The notes under the pieces are model-generated. The model was not told where the DNA came from, did not search any database, and was given only the letters and a program-made list of their open reading frames with translations. Positions 38,552 through 48,304 of a DNA stretch of 64,000 nucleotides are shown here, in pieces; the stretch's first letter is position 1, and each line of letters starts with the position of its first letter. This DNA is from JANOGU01 sp964499865. GTDB taxonomy: Bacteria; Pseudomonadota; Alphaproteobacteria; Rhodobacterales; Rhodobacteraceae. The stretch covers positions 62,001-126,000 of the forward strand of contig CAZCPY010000001.1 in assembly GCA_964499865.1 (NCBI GenBank). The letters are read 5' to 3'. The translations under genes and the position numbers were made by a program.

Positions 38552-40885
38552 ATGGCTGTTATAACTTCTAGTAATGAAATGGGCGCGCACGTAGACTGTG
38601 GCGGCGCCGTAGAGCAGTTCATAGTTCTCGCCAAGCTACAGGTAGATCTCGCACTTTCTGAATTTGGCGTCACATCAGATAAATTGCTCTCCACGTTTGG
38701 CGCGTCATCAGAATCATCAGGAAATGTATTTGAATCTGTCCTACAGACAGCTGAGGAAGCACTCAAACAAGAGTTCAATGGTGATCCGGCAGCCAGCTCA
38801 GTCGCTCAGTCTAGCTTATCGGCGCCGCTCAAAGCGTTTCCGTTTAGCGGTCTAGTAGGTGATGGCTATGGCGCGCTAGACCCTCTTCTGGAAATAGGTG
38901 ATGCTACTATCACGTCTCTCTCGGCTGCGTTTAATGGTAAGCCGGTAACCAAGTTCGTAGGGTACGAGCCCGGCCAGAATAGCCAATTCTTCAACAAATC
39001 TTCTGTAGGTGTAGGGTGTGCGGATAATCAATACGCGGCCACTGTAGCGGGAGTCGTCAAAGGCGTTACAGGAACTATAAAAGTCGTGACGGGCGAGGTC
39101 GCTAAAGCACAGGCTTTCGGCGCGTCCATACTAAAGGGCGAGAAGTACACAATGGACGCGTTGGTCCGGTATATGGCCGGGCTTTTAGACGGTGCTTATA
39201 GCACTGAGATTGTCTTCCTCGAGTTGATGAATGACCAGATCAAGAAAATGAATAAGGTCATGGAGGGGATTAAGGAAGACGACCTGAAACTCAAGCATAA
39301 AGATGTGGTACGAGCGGCTAGACTCACACTTACGAATGCTAGATTTGCATTCAATAGAGTGTTCAATAAGCTTGAGGCTGCGCAGGGTTTCGACTCCCTG
39401 ACGTATGACGCTGGCCGTGCACTAATTGCTGAAGCTGAGGACATACTTCAGGGCGCGCCAGGCTTCGCATTTCAGTTTTCGCTGAAGCCGATAGAGCTGT
39501 TAGTGCACCTGCAAGGGTTGATAGCTATTCGGACGGCCTGGATAAAAGCACAAAGACAGAGAGAAGAGATCAAAAGAGGACTGTTTGAGTTTGAAACAGG
39601 GTTAGATCTGAAGCCGGACAACCTGTTGGCACCTATGTTTGCTCTCATACGGTGCCGCCTAGAGTATTTGATCTCTGATATGTCAGCCACGCTGCAGAAG
39701 AACGACCTACTTCTGTACTATGCAAGGGAGCGCGCCTGGCGCGTCGCGTTGCGCGTCCTCAGAGAGACTGTTCGCGCCCTAGAGAGCGTGTTCGATATAG
39801 GCGGCAAGGTGTATAAGCCGCTGTTTCAGTTGAGTTTTGACCTTATAAAGGGTCTAAGAACAGCAAAAAACCTGCTCGTGCAGGCTAAACCTCTAGACCA
39901 GCGCATCAAAGACTATATCGACAACGTGTACAAGCTCCTACGAAAGCAAACATTCCGCGCACCTAACGTAATTGTTCGTGGCGAGTCGATCATACAGTTT
40001 TCGGAGATACGTATAAACGAACTAAAGTCTAACAAAGAGCTTATTGAGAAGTATCTTGGCTCGAATTTTACTGAAATATTATCGGCAATAGCGGCTGTCA
40101 ATCAATGGACTGAGTTTCTGACCGGTTCTGATATTCCTGGCGTCGTGAATATGGTGCGTTCTGGCCGATTCGGCGAGATTTTTAGTGACTCACCGGTGTT
40201 TTATGTAGCCAGGAACCTGAGAAATCTGTTCGATAACACGAGCGAGTGCCTCGTGGCACCAACGGATCCTACCAACTTAGCGCTACAGAGGAAACTTCAG
40301 ATTCAGTTCATAGACGATGTATCTGAGCGCGCCTACCTCTCGGCACTTAAGAATCCGGATATAGCAGAATCTCGTCGAAATCAATATCGTAGGCGATTAG
40401 CTGCAAGACGGAACGAGATTGGACAGGTCTACAAGTCTACGGCGCCGAGTATAGACTTCAATTCGCCGATAGACGCCTCATTGCTTGGAGAAGTACTGTC
40501 TCTATCTAATCTCGATATCACCGACTTCCTTGACGGGCTTACACAAGTTGATCCGAATCAGGCCGGAGCTTACGGCACGCCTTCTCCAGAGGATTCATTT
40601 GATCTTGATCAAATCGATGCGACAGCTGTGCCTGAGATAACAACTAACGCGCTAGCAACAGGCGAGAAGCCCGTTTGGTGGGTCAGTGGCATTAATTTTC
40701 CATTGACGTTTGTGACTACAACGGCCGTACAACTTCCTAAGCTTCGTATAGCCGCTACAGAATACCAGCGACAACAGCTGATTAAGCTGCTAGGTATACC
40801 TTCGGGCGCCGACGAATCGGACTTCCTTAACAAAGACCAACTGCAGGCACTTAATAATCTCGCGACCAGTCTAGTAAAATTCTAA
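38552..40885 (+). CDS. Large virion-type protein, 777 aa
   Basis: First gene of the second rightward virion block. Largely helical (ELMNDQIKKMNKVMEGIKED; a long helical middle at about 230-480) with a Gly/Thr-rich N-terminus. A structural or tail protein is likely from size, strand and coupling to the 1093-residue gene 1 bp downstream. No family was recognised. Confidence 0.75.
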   Translation: MAVITSSNEMGAHVDCGGAVEQFIVLAKLQVDLALSEFGVTSDKLLSTFGASSESSGNVFESVLQTAEEALKQEFNGDPAASSVAQSSLSAPLKAFPFSGLVGDGYGALDPLLEIGDATITSLSAAFNGKPVTKFVGYEPGQNSQFFNKSSVGVGCADNQYAATVAGVVKGVTGTIKVVTGEVAKAQAFGASILKGEKYTMDALVRYMAGLLDGAYSTEIVFLELMNDQIKKMNKVMEGIKEDDLKLKHKDVVRAARLTLTNARFAFNRVFNKLEAAQGFDSLTYDAGRALIAEAEDILQGAPGFAFQFSLKPIELLVHLQGLIAIRTAWIKAQRQREEIKRGLFEFETGLDLKPDNLLAPMFALIRCRLEYLISDMSATLQKNDLLLYYARERAWRVALRVLRETVRALESVFDIGGKVYKPLFQLSFDLIKGLRTAKNLLVQAKPLDQRIKDYIDNVYKLLRKQTFRAPNVIVRGESIIQFSEIRINELKSNKELIEKYLGSNFTEILSAIAAVNQWTEFLTGSDIPGVVNMVRSGRFGEIFSDSPVFYVARNLRNLFDNTSECLVAPTDPTNLALQRKLQIQFIDDVSERAYLSALKNPDIAESRRNQYRRRLAARRNEIGQVYKSTAPSIDFNSPIDASLLGEVLSLSNLDITDFLDGLTQVDPNQAGAYGTPSPEDSFDLDQIDATAVPEITTNALATGEKPVWWVSGINFPLTFVTTTAVQLPKLRIAATEYQRQQLIKLLGIPSGADESDFLNKDQLQALNNLATSLVKF

Positions 40886-40886
40886 T

Positions 40887-43800
40887 ATGGCAACCATCGG
40901 CGGAAAAACAATCATTCTAAACTCTACAGTTGAGACGTTCTTCACAGGAACTAATAAGGTAGTCATGCGCGCCGTGGATGCGTATGATAACGTATATACG
41001 GCTAGTATCTCTCCGAATTTATCAAACAGCAGCTCGTATGTCGTAGAAAAAGCCGGTAGCCAAATGGCTACTGTGAGAACTCACAATGTTCTGTTCGGAA
41101 CTACGATCACCACTCCGGCCAAGCTTCTAGATCGTTTCTTCGCCGTTCACGCGTTCTGGACATTCATCGCTGGGCGTCCAGTTCTCGAGCTGGCGTTAAA
41201 TATCCACAACAGTGCAATAGACCCGGCGCAGATAGATGAGGTACAGGCTGCGGGCCAGGCAGTGCTAATCAATCGCTCGACTATGGCTGATCTGTACTTC
41301 AAGCGCGTCGAGATCGTGCTTGAAGGCACCACGATGAATAGAGTCCTAACGATTCCGGAATACCTGGATAATGGGGTTACAAACGTTTTAGGTAATAACG
41401 TATGGACTATGTGGCGCGAAGAGCCGGGCGGCACACCGTATAGGATCGTAGGTACTCAATCTGACCTAACTGCGCCGGTCGGAACTCTCCATTCACTGCA
41501 CCAAAATGCAGAGCGGCAGCATAGAGCGGTGTTATATGTCGTTGGCGGCAATAATTTACAAGAAGCCCAATGTCTAGCGCGCCTAGAGGGTTTTGGAGTC
41601 GCGCGCGCCAGCGTAAACGAACAACTAGAGCCGACATGGTCCTGGCAAAACCAAAACTGCGCAGGCTACGAAGTTCAACGGCACCTTGTACCATCTCCAG
41701 AGTCTGTAGCTAATATAGCATCGACTATCGAAGGCCTTCAGTATACGACGTTTTTCAATGGATTATCTAACGGTACCCGAATTAATCCGACAGCGGGCGG
41801 CCTGTCTGTAGATGATGAATCCACGTTAGGTTATAGGTTAGGTATATTTCATCCGGTCGGATTCATATACGGAGGTTCAACTGGCGGTAATGGTATCTTT
41901 CAGACGTTCGGATCTGAGATAACGGCCTGTAACTCAACTAAAGGCATACTGTGGGCCATGATGAGAGACCGCTGTGCGAACGATCGAAGTAGTGACGGCA
42001 TGTATACATATACTGGCGAGCCGCTATCACTCGAGGCGTTAGAGAATCCAGGCGCCGTAGCCGACAAATTCAAATTCCTAAACGCCGCTGGCTACGGCCA
42101 AGTATGGAATGGCTTCCGCCCGCTGCGTCAGGGTTTGTTCAACCACTTTGACTGGAACAGCTCTCGCATCGGCGATCTTGACGAACCGTTCGGACACGCA
42201 TTCGCACTTGCTGGCGCTAGTGGCCAATACCACAGTATTCCGTCTGATAAGATTCCATACTATGTGAACGCGCCGGCCCGCTTGCTGAGCTGCGCATCGG
42301 TGCCTCCTAACGTGGATCTGGACGTCCCCGCTAATAAGATAGGCGCGACCGGTGATCCGGACATCAACGATATAACGCCTATTTTGAATGTTTACAGCTC
42401 GCAATGGGGTAATAGCTCTGGCGGCGGCGCCAAGATCAGTACGTACGTCTGGTCACACATTACGCGTAGAGTGTTTAGCTTGCGCCCGCTCGTTTACCTA
42501 CTAAACGATCCGATGGCCAAGCTTAAGATATTGGCCTTAGCGCAACAAGAGCGTATATATCTACCTGATAAGGCTGTCAACTACAAGGGCGCGCCGGCGA
42601 CGACTCGTAACAAAGCCGACAAAGAGTCTACGTTTGTTAGAGCGTTCAGGATAATGCAAGCTAGCCCAGTGTCTCGCAATAGGGGTTTCGATATTGGGCG
42701 AGCAGAGGGCTGGTGGCTGCATCTGGTATCCGAGGGCTTATATCTATCGCCGCCGAGCTCGCCCGCTAGAGCTGCCCTAAAGGAAGCGCTAGACCGCGCG
42801 CTTGAAGTGTGCGCACTGATTCAGATGCCTAACGGATTCTTCCAGGGTCGATATAGTCCTCAAATCGGCGGTTATGCTCAAACTACGTATGGGTGCCGCG
42901 CCGCTCAGATTATGGAGCACGGCATATTCACGAACGGCCTGTTAAGTGCTTACAAGGCAGCTTACGCTGGCCAGGAAGCGCCTGGAAATATTGCTGAGAC
43001 CGCGCGTAACGTAACGAAACTAGCGGCAGAGATGATTTGGAAGTATGCGTGGGCATTTAAGAACGCAGACAATACTCAGTTTGTCGCTAATGATAACGGA
43101 AGCGAGTCCGGCCGCAGACCGATGGGCGGCCCTTTCACTAATTTCCCAGTATCACCTTACTACAGGTTACAAGGAAACGCCTTTACAAATCCAGTTACTA
43201 CTCCTGCTAACAAATACACGTTCACGAGCCAGGTGGAGATTCCTCCGCCGGCTCTCGAAGGTAATCTGTGGGGCTACGGTATACCCAGGTCTAACACAGC
43301 GGCTGTCACTCAGTTCACGCTACCGTTCATTCCGCAAATACTGCGACCCTATCAAGATACCGGTAACAGCAATAGAGTAGGCTTGGAAGTTGTATTTTCT
43401 GCGCCTGGAGACTTTACTAATTCGAACTTGCCGTTCTTCTTGCAGCCGAACGTGCAAAACTATACGGGCCTCTCTATAACGAACACGTATACTGGTAACA
43501 AGTCTTGGATAAACTTGTTCTCGTCTGTTGTTGCCGGGCGGCCTATGACGTACGTTAATAATTCGAAAGTGTTTAGCGGCGGGTCGACTACCTTTACCTA
43601 TAGGTACAGACCCTGGGATGTCACGACGGCGCCCGCGTATAACGCCTCAACCATGGCTGATCTAGTGTTTGGTTTTGATTTCGACAATACGGCGCAACTG
43701 TACGCGACTCCGTTGGCACTATATTCGGGTGTTCCTGCGTCTGAGTTCTCTGATCCAGAGTCTAGCTGGCCTTATCCGTTGTCTTCCTGGCAGGATCCGT

Positions 43801-44168
43801 ATCCTTTACAGAACAAGCCGTCATTTCCCAAGAACTTCTCTGTGGGCTCGCTCGCTAATCTAGCGGCGTGCGGGTATAAAGTCGCACCAAAGAATTTCAC
43901 GCAAGGTTCGTTCCAGCTAGAGCTTGATAACTTCCATATCATGATAGTTCTGGTAGAGGCTGCGAGAGCTATTCCCACGGCTGATCAACCGGCCTTGTTG
44001 CGCGCCATCAGAGCTATGATTCGTAACGACGCGAATAACTTCGAAGCTTCACTGGACAGTCTTATTAAGAGCGCCATTTCTAGTGCTGGTGGTAAATACC
44101 ATATAGCGCAGTTGGCGCCAGCGGCCGCCTGGATTGAAGCTGCCCCGAACTTATTCGCTGGTCTATGA
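40887..44168 (+). CDS. Very large virion-type protein, 1093 aa, possible tail fibre/depolymerase
   Basis: The N-terminal 230 residues are beta-rich. The middle part (about 590-720: GRAEGWWLHLVSEGLYLSPP, RAALKEALDRALEVCALIQM, PNGFFQGRYS) has repeated helices with aromatic motifs like an alpha/alpha-toroid glycan-processing fold. The C-terminal part returns to beta-rich sequence. A receptor-binding or glycan-degrading tail protein is plausible but unproven. A bidirectional terminator follows. Confidence 0.72.
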   Translation: MATIGGKTIILNSTVETFFTGTNKVVMRAVDAYDNVYTASISPNLSNSSSYVVEKAGSQMATVRTHNVLFGTTITTPAKLLDRFFAVHAFWTFIAGRPVLELALNIHNSAIDPAQIDEVQAAGQAVLINRSTMADLYFKRVEIVLEGTTMNRVLTIPEYLDNGVTNVLGNNVWTMWREEPGGTPYRIVGTQSDLTAPVGTLHSLHQNAERQHRAVLYVVGGNNLQEAQCLARLEGFGVARASVNEQLEPTWSWQNQNCAGYEVQRHLVPSPESVANIASTIEGLQYTTFFNGLSNGTRINPTAGGLSVDDESTLGYRLGIFHPVGFIYGGSTGGNGIFQTFGSEITACNSTKGILWAMMRDRCANDRSSDGMYTYTGEPLSLEALENPGAVADKFKFLNAAGYGQVWNGFRPLRQGLFNHFDWNSSRIGDLDEPFGHAFALAGASGQYHSIPSDKIPYYVNAPARLLSCASVPPNVDLDVPANKIGATGDPDINDITPILNVYSSQWGNSSGGGAKISTYVWSHITRRVFSLRPLVYLLNDPMAKLKILALAQQERIYLPDKAVNYKGAPATTRNKADKESTFVRAFRIMQASPVSRNRGFDIGRAEGWWLHLVSEGLYLSPPSSPARAALKEALDRALEVCALIQMPNGFFQGRYSPQIGGYAQTTYGCRAAQIMEHGIFTNGLLSAYKAAYAGQEAPGNIAETARNVTKLAAEMIWKYAWAFKNADNTQFVANDNGSESGRRPMGGPFTNFPVSPYYRLQGNAFTNPVTTPANKYTFTSQVEIPPPALEGNLWGYGIPRSNTAAVTQFTLPFIPQILRPYQDTGNSNRVGLEVVFSAPGDFTNSNLPFFLQPNVQNYTGLSITNTYTGNKSWINLFSSVVAGRPMTYVNNSKVFSGGSTTFTYRYRPWDVTTAPAYNASTMADLVFGFDFDNTAQLYATPLALYSGVPASEFSDPESSWPYPLSSWQDPYPLQNKPSFPKNFSVGSLANLAACGYKVAPKNFTQGSFQLELDNFHIMIVLVEAARAIPTADQPALLRAIRAMIRNDANNFEASLDSLIKSAISSAGGKYHIAQLAPAAAWIEAAPNLFAGL

Positions 44169-44170
44169 CG

Positions 44171-44206
44171 TAAAAAAAAAAGAGAGCCGCGTTTCGGCGG
44201 CTCTCT
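44171..44206. terminator. Bidirectional terminator between convergent genes
   Basis: 10-bp stem AGAGAGCCGC/GCGGCTCTCT with GTTTCG loop. On the minus strand it is followed by a T-run, so it strongly ends the AAA+ gene and also separates the virion gene. Confidence 0.88.
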
Positions 44207-44214
44207 CTATTCAT

Positions 44215-45390
44215 TCAAACTGCGTAGTCATCGTACGGCAGTTTACTCGACGAGCTCGGCACAGCTCTCAGTGTGAAAGGCGCATACGTAGCAAGATACG
44301 TGCCGTCGTCTTGCATTTTGAAGTCTCCAGGGCTGATGTCGAACGCCATTTGAACGTTGGCCCCGGCCGGAACGATTTTGGTCGTATCGGCGGCGTCAGC
44401 GTCATCGTCATCAGCATTTCTACGGTATCGAGTGAAGTTGGTGACGACGAATCCATGCGTAAGGAGTTCTTCCTTTGTCGTCGACTCCGCCGTGATACCG
44501 TATACGTAGACCCCGTTGTAGCGACATTTGCTGGGATTTCCTTCGAGGCTATTCGGAGAAATCACCAATCCTCTGACCAGGGAGATCGACGATTCGAACA
44601 ACAACCCAAATTCCGCGTATTCGCGTTGAATGTTGAGAACGCTCAGAGCGTCCTTAACAGTGGCGCGCGGGTTGAAGTCGAGCTCGTCGATTAGCGTCAT
44701 GATTGAGTCGTAACCGGTACCGGTCAGCTCAGCCACGATGTCGTCGAATTCCTCCTTCGTGATCGACCGTTTGAGATTGTCGGTCACGATCTGCAGCAGC
44801 TCCTTACCAGACAGGCCACCGTACGAGAAATGGTATCTGGCGCGATCAGGCCGTCCGAAAAACTCGCTTCGGATCTTTTCCTTACTGTTCGCCAGAATGA
44901 CGTATAGGTTCCCGCCGCCAATAGAGCCGTCAAGGATCGACAACAGCGGCACCTGATCGTCTTCGTCGTAGTGCTTCTCGAATTCATCGAAACACACCAC
45001 CACCGGCGAGGTCAGGTTGTTGAGGAACGTCTGCAAAGCGCTACCACTGATGGTCGTCGTGATATGCAGGACGGAAATTCCCGCTTTGATCATCCGATCA
45101 GCGACGATGTTGGCGGTCATCGTCTTTCCGCTTCCTCGCAGGCCGGTCAGCAGAACACCCATTTGCTTGTTCGGCCGACGCACATAGGCATCGACGATCC
45201 TGTCAGCGATTTGCTGCGCGTTTCCGTACAGTTTTGTCGGAATCGCAGCCGGGTTGTTGATCGGGCGGAGGCACACGTTCCCGTCACCGTCGATCATGAC
45301 TTTGTAGTGTCCGACCGGCAGATTCGGATTCAGGCTGCTGAAGTTGTGGGCGTAGATGTTCCCACCGCTGTTCGAGAAGAGCGCGTTCAT
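44215..45390 (-). CDS. AAA+ ATPase
   Basis: Walker A GLRGSGKT (83-90), Walker B VVVCFDEFEKH (about 131-141), sensor 1-like YVILANSKEK and a possible arginine finger in GRPDRARYHF. The first 60 residues are a Gly/Asn-rich lead and the last 80 include an Asp-rich acidic loop (NADDDDADAAD). At 391 residues it resembles small phage AAA+ proteins that remodel other proteins, such as MoxR- or loader-type ones. The target is unknown. Confidence 0.85.
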   Translation of the reverse strand: MNALFSNSGGNIYAHNFSSLNPNLPVGHYKVMIDGDGNVCLRPINNPAAIPTKLYGNAQQIADRIVDAYVRRPNKQMGVLLTGLRGSGKTMTANIVADRMIKAGISVLHITTTISGSALQTFLNNLTSPVVVCFDEFEKHYDEDDQVPLLSILDGSIGGGNLYVILANSKEKIRSEFFGRPDRARYHFSYGGLSGKELLQIVTDNLKRSITKEEFDDIVAELTGTGYDSIMTLIDELDFNPRATVKDALSVLNIQREYAEFGLLFESSISLVRGLVISPNSLEGNPSKCRYNGVYVYGITAESTTKEELLTHGFVVTNFTRYRRNADDDDADAADTTKIVPAGANVQMAFDISPGDFKMQDDGTYLATYAPFTLRAVPSSSSKLPYDDYAV

Positions 45391-45476
45391 GTTTGGTTCG
45401 GGGACGGAGGTAGAGAACTGTGTCTCAGTCTGAATTTAGGTTTTGTAGTACGTTGCGCATGGCGGCCCGCTGCAGG

Positions 45477-45851
45477 TCAGGGCCTTGGCGTCTTGGTCAT
45501 CAGAAGCTGGATTTCTTTTCCATCCGACAGTATGGTGCAGCTGAACCCGACGAAATCTGGGAACCAGAGCACTCCTACCTCTATGGTCGGTATTGCTTCG
45601 TCATATTCAGGCAACTCGTAAAGACAGATACGAGGAGGTCTGTCCGCAGCGAGTGAGTCGCCATCTCTGTGGACGTAATCTATCATTGCGCAGAGCCTGT
45701 GGTGTTTCGAGCTAGCCACCTCTAAGGTGAACAGGGCGATGTGCTCTGTACAGTGCTCCGCGTGCGCGTACACCGTTGGTTTGACGTGTTGTGTATCACC
45801 CTCCACTCTGATGAGCCGGTATGTTAGCCCTTTTATTGTTTTTGTTTCCAT
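45477..45851 (-). CDS. Hypothetical protein, 124 aa
   Basis: Beta-rich, with an ending (WFPDFVGFSCTILSDGKEIQ) similar in style to the 46193-46651 product (SFPDFTGWRVSAG). The two may be distant paralogues. No family was recognised. Confidence 0.68.
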   Translation of the reverse strand: METKTIKGLTYRLIRVEGDTQHVKPTVYAHAEHCTEHIALFTLEVASSKHHRLCAMIDYVHRDGDSLAADRPPRICLYELPEYDEAIPTIEVGVLWFPDFVGFSCTILSDGKEIQLLMTKTPRP

Positions 45852-45856
45852 TTTTG

Positions 45857-46138
45857 CTAGGTTTTCAGACTCTGTATGGCGGGCCTGTCGTTTAGTCGAC
45901 AGAACTCCAGGTATTCGAATTCCGGCTCGCCGAGTTCATACAGATTACCGTATGCATTCAAGGCGAACCGAGTATCGATACCGACGCGGATGATTGGTCC
46001 GGTATACAGAACGTGCGCCTCCTTTCCAGCCGCATACGCGTGGCCACAGAGGAGAATATCTCCCCTGTTACTCGCGTCTTCGATCGGAACGTACTCGCCG
46101 TCCTCACTAACCAGACTCCAGTTTTCCATCAGTTTCAT
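45857..46138 (-). CDS. Hypothetical protein, 93 aa
   Basis: The ATG at 46138 is preferred because the longer frame starts inside the promoter motif at 46161. Small beta-rich protein (LLCGHAYAAGKEAHVLYTGP). It is followed 5 bp later by the 124-residue gene. Confidence 0.65.
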   Translation of the reverse strand: MKLMENWSLVSEDGEYVPIEDASNRGDILLCGHAYAAGKEAHVLYTGPIIRVGIDTRFALNAYGNLYELGEPEFEYLEFCRLNDRPAIQSLKT

Positions 46139-46160
46139 GTGACTTAAAGTGGCACCATTC

Positions 46161-46175
46161 ACTTATGCCACAACT
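46161..46175 (-). promoter_or_regulatory. Early-type promoter motif
   Basis: Minus-strand AGTTGTGGCATAAGT with upstream GAAAAAAACC. It drives the 93- and 124-residue genes. Confidence 0.62.
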
Positions 46176-46192
46176 GCGCGAGGTTTTTTTCG

Positions 46193-46651
46193 TTACAGGG
46201 AGCTCAGCGGCACAGTAAACGTAACCGGAGCGAATCGACGAACTAAGGCCAGTTGAACTGGCGGCCAAGGCTTCTTGCGTGAGCGTCCACGGGCCGGTGC
46301 GAATGAGTGGTCTGTCGCGCTGTGTCTACCAGCACTGACACGCCAACCCGTAAAATCCGGGAAAGAGATAGTGACCTCGTTCGACGGTTCCCTCCCATCT
46401 TCGGAGTAAAACCAATTTTCGAAGGTGGCCATGGCGCGCTGACGTTCGATCGGGAGATGGTTGTCTGCGTTCATGTGAGTACTATCCAGATTCAGGGTGT
46501 AGCCGTGTTCGGAGAGATCTTCTAGGTGAAGATACACGAGGTTGTCTGTGATGTGCTCCGGAAGAGCAACTGCGTAAGAACTGATGATGTTCTCATGCCC
46601 ATGTACTTCGAAAAGTACATACTTTCGCGATCCGATTGTGATTTCTCTCAT
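46193..46651 (-). CDS. Hypothetical protein, 152 aa
   Basis: ATG at 46651 (MREITIGSRKYVLFEV) is chosen over an in-frame TTG at 46678 inside the previous gene. Resembles the 124-residue protein in its central FPDFTGW motif. The C-terminus is basic. No family was recognised. Confidence 0.66.
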   Translation of the reverse strand: MREITIGSRKYVLFEVHGHENIISSYAVALPEHITDNLVYLHLEDLSEHGYTLNLDSTHMNADNHLPIERQRAMATFENWFYSEDGREPSNEVTISFPDFTGWRVSAGRHSATDHSFAPARGRSRKKPWPPVQLALVRRFAPVTFTVPLSSL

Positions 46652-46664
46652 GGTGTGGCGTAAC

Positions 46665-46994
46665 TCAGACAGGATCAAGAAGGCGGTCGCATTCTTTAAT
46701 CGCGTTGTCGAGCAGTTCGAGGATGTCTTCTTGAGTGACGCCAGGTTTATCGTTGTACCGCGCGAGGCCGTCTGAATTGCCAGCAGGCATCACGTTTCGG
46801 AGAGCTTGCGCGGCTGCGCCTACTTTGGCCACAGAAAAGTCCGTATCATCCATTTGCTCACACAGAGCCCACACAAGGCAGACAGATCCAGCATCGTTTT
46901 TTGCTTTGCCTTTACTCCAGTCGTTCGGATTCTGCAGCCTTTCCCGCGTTTTTTGTAATACGCTTAGTGCGAGTGCAGCAGTTGACACGCTCAT
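46665..46994 (-). CDS. DUF6197-like hypothetical protein, 109 aa
   Basis: ATG at 46994 overlaps the upstream stop as ATGA, which decides the start over a longer frame to 47048. The pattern ERLQNPNDWSKGKAKNDAGSV, AALRN-type helix and YNDKPGVTQEDILELLDNAI matches the DUF6197 style found in phages and actinobacteria. Function unknown. Confidence 0.65.
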   Translation of the reverse strand: MSVSTAALALSVLQKTRERLQNPNDWSKGKAKNDAGSVCLVWALCEQMDDTDFSVAKVGAAAQALRNVMPAGNSDGLARYNDKPGVTQEDILELLDNAIKECDRLLDPV

Positions 46995-47551
46995 GGCGGT
47001 CCGGTTATCGTTGGGTTGAACCACGCCGGTTGTTCTCTGATCGTCCATTTTGCGAAAGAGTGTTTGTAGCGGTTGTAGTAGTTTCGGTACGCAGTTACAA
47101 CGGACGGATCCTTACAATCGTCCGGCATAGCCTGCACGAATGGTACATAATTAGGGGTTAACGGAATATTTTCCGGCGTATACCACAAGAATTGTCGCAG
47201 CTCCTGACACTTGTGAAGCTTACCGTATCGAAATGTGTACTCTTCTAGCAGGTGACGGAACAACGTAAACGTCCACTCATACGTGAATGTATTTTGCCTG
47301 ACCCACACACTGCACGGGTGGTTTATGTGACTCACCTTGTACAAGGCGTTGTTCCGCTCAGGCATCCTAAGCTGGTACGGTCGCACTATGGTCCCGCCGG
47401 CGCCGTCATCAACTTCTACGGGCCGCCCGTCGAGCACTCGATGCGCTGTAGATAGCAGCTGCGCCGTTTCAAGTACCATCTTTACGACGTGCTTGTCACA
47501 ATGCATCTTGGCCGCCTCTATGGGGTCATAGGCCAATACAAAGATGTTCAT
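46991..47551 (-). CDS. Conserved phage protein (MNIFxLxxDP-HCDKHVVKM family), 186 aa
   Basis: ATG at 47551 gives MNIFVLAYDPIEAAKMHCDK followed by HVVKMVLETAQLLSTAHRVL, then NHPCSVWVRQNTFTYEW and QAMPDDCKDPSVVTAYRNYY. This series is typical of a widespread phage family of unknown function sometimes annotated as a pyrimidine-dimer-glycosylase-like protein. The start overlaps the phosphoesterase stop (ATGA). The family assignment is good; the function is not established. Confidence 0.78.
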   Translation of the reverse strand: MNIFVLAYDPIEAAKMHCDKHVVKMVLETAQLLSTAHRVLDGRPVEVDDGAGGTIVRPYQLRMPERNNALYKVSHINHPCSVWVRQNTFTYEWTFTLFRHLLEEYTFRYGKLHKCQELRQFLWYTPENIPLTPNYVPFVQAMPDDCKDPSVVTAYRNYYNRYKHSFAKWTIREQPAWFNPTITGPP

Positions 47552-48243
47552 TCGTCGCGCAGCTCGTGCCTTAGGTTTGTGTCTTCTACCATGTATAGGC
47601 CGTCCGTAACAGTAACTACGAACGGGCCTCGAAGCCTGGGATGATACATATCCTGGCACGCGGCGTTAATTCGCATCGGCGATTGGCCGCTGTCTGTGAC
47701 GACTCCGCCAGATGCTCCTCGTGACTCATGTATATGTCCGCAGACGTGAAGCCGAAAGTTCACGTCTTTCAGCCTCTCTGCCAAGTACGGGCAGCCCACA
47801 CGAGGTGATGCGATATCCACGACATCATGCACGCCAAATGCAGGACAGTGCGTTACAACGATGTCCACCGTATCTGGTATCTGGTCCCAGTATTGCTTGA
47901 TTTCTGGTCCGTGAACATTGAAGGCCCAGCCGTGAAAGTACGGTTGAAATGAAGACCCAAAAATTTTCAATCCGGCCACATCCGCCAATCCTTGAATCAA
48001 GATGTGCGTATTCCTGAATAATCTATGCGCCTGGTCCGGTTTTCTTTGAAATAACCAGTCGTGATTACCTGGAATAAACACTTTGTGCTCGAACTCTTGC
48101 TTATTCCACCACTGAGCAAATTGGTTGGTCTGATCTTCTGTGCCGTAAGGAGTCGCGTCTCCTGCATGAATTAGCACATCTCCGGAAAGGTCACCTAATT
48201 GTTTGTGGTAGCCATGAGTGTCGCTGATTAGCACTATCTTCAT
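47548..48243 (-). CDS. Calcineurin-like metallophosphoesterase, 231 aa
   Basis: All five motifs are visible: SDTHG (7-11), HAGD (26-29), GNHDW (about 59-63), THCP and CGHIHES. Such enzymes hydrolyse phosphodiesters or phosphate esters using two metals. The substrate is unknown. Linked by a 4-bp overlap to the next conserved phage gene. Confidence 0.88.
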   Translation of the reverse strand: MKIVLISDTHGYHKQLGDLSGDVLIHAGDATPYGTEDQTNQFAQWWNKQEFEHKVFIPGNHDWLFQRKPDQAHRLFRNTHILIQGLADVAGLKIFGSSFQPYFHGWAFNVHGPEIKQYWDQIPDTVDIVVTHCPAFGVHDVVDIASPRVGCPYLAERLKDVNFRLHVCGHIHESRGASGGVVTDSGQSPMRINAACQDMYHPRLRGPFVVTVTDGLYMVEDTNLRHELRDE

Positions 48244-48264
48244 ATATGTAAAGTAGATGAAAGC

Positions 48265-48298
48265 ACCATAAGGCGCACCTTATAGTGCGCCTTATGGT
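48265..48298 (-). terminator. Hairpin terminator
   Basis: 14-bp stem ACCATAAGGCGCAC/GTGCGCCTTATGGT just after the 163-residue gene. The following T-run is weak. Confidence 0.75.
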
Positions 48299-48304
48299 TA
48301 CCGA

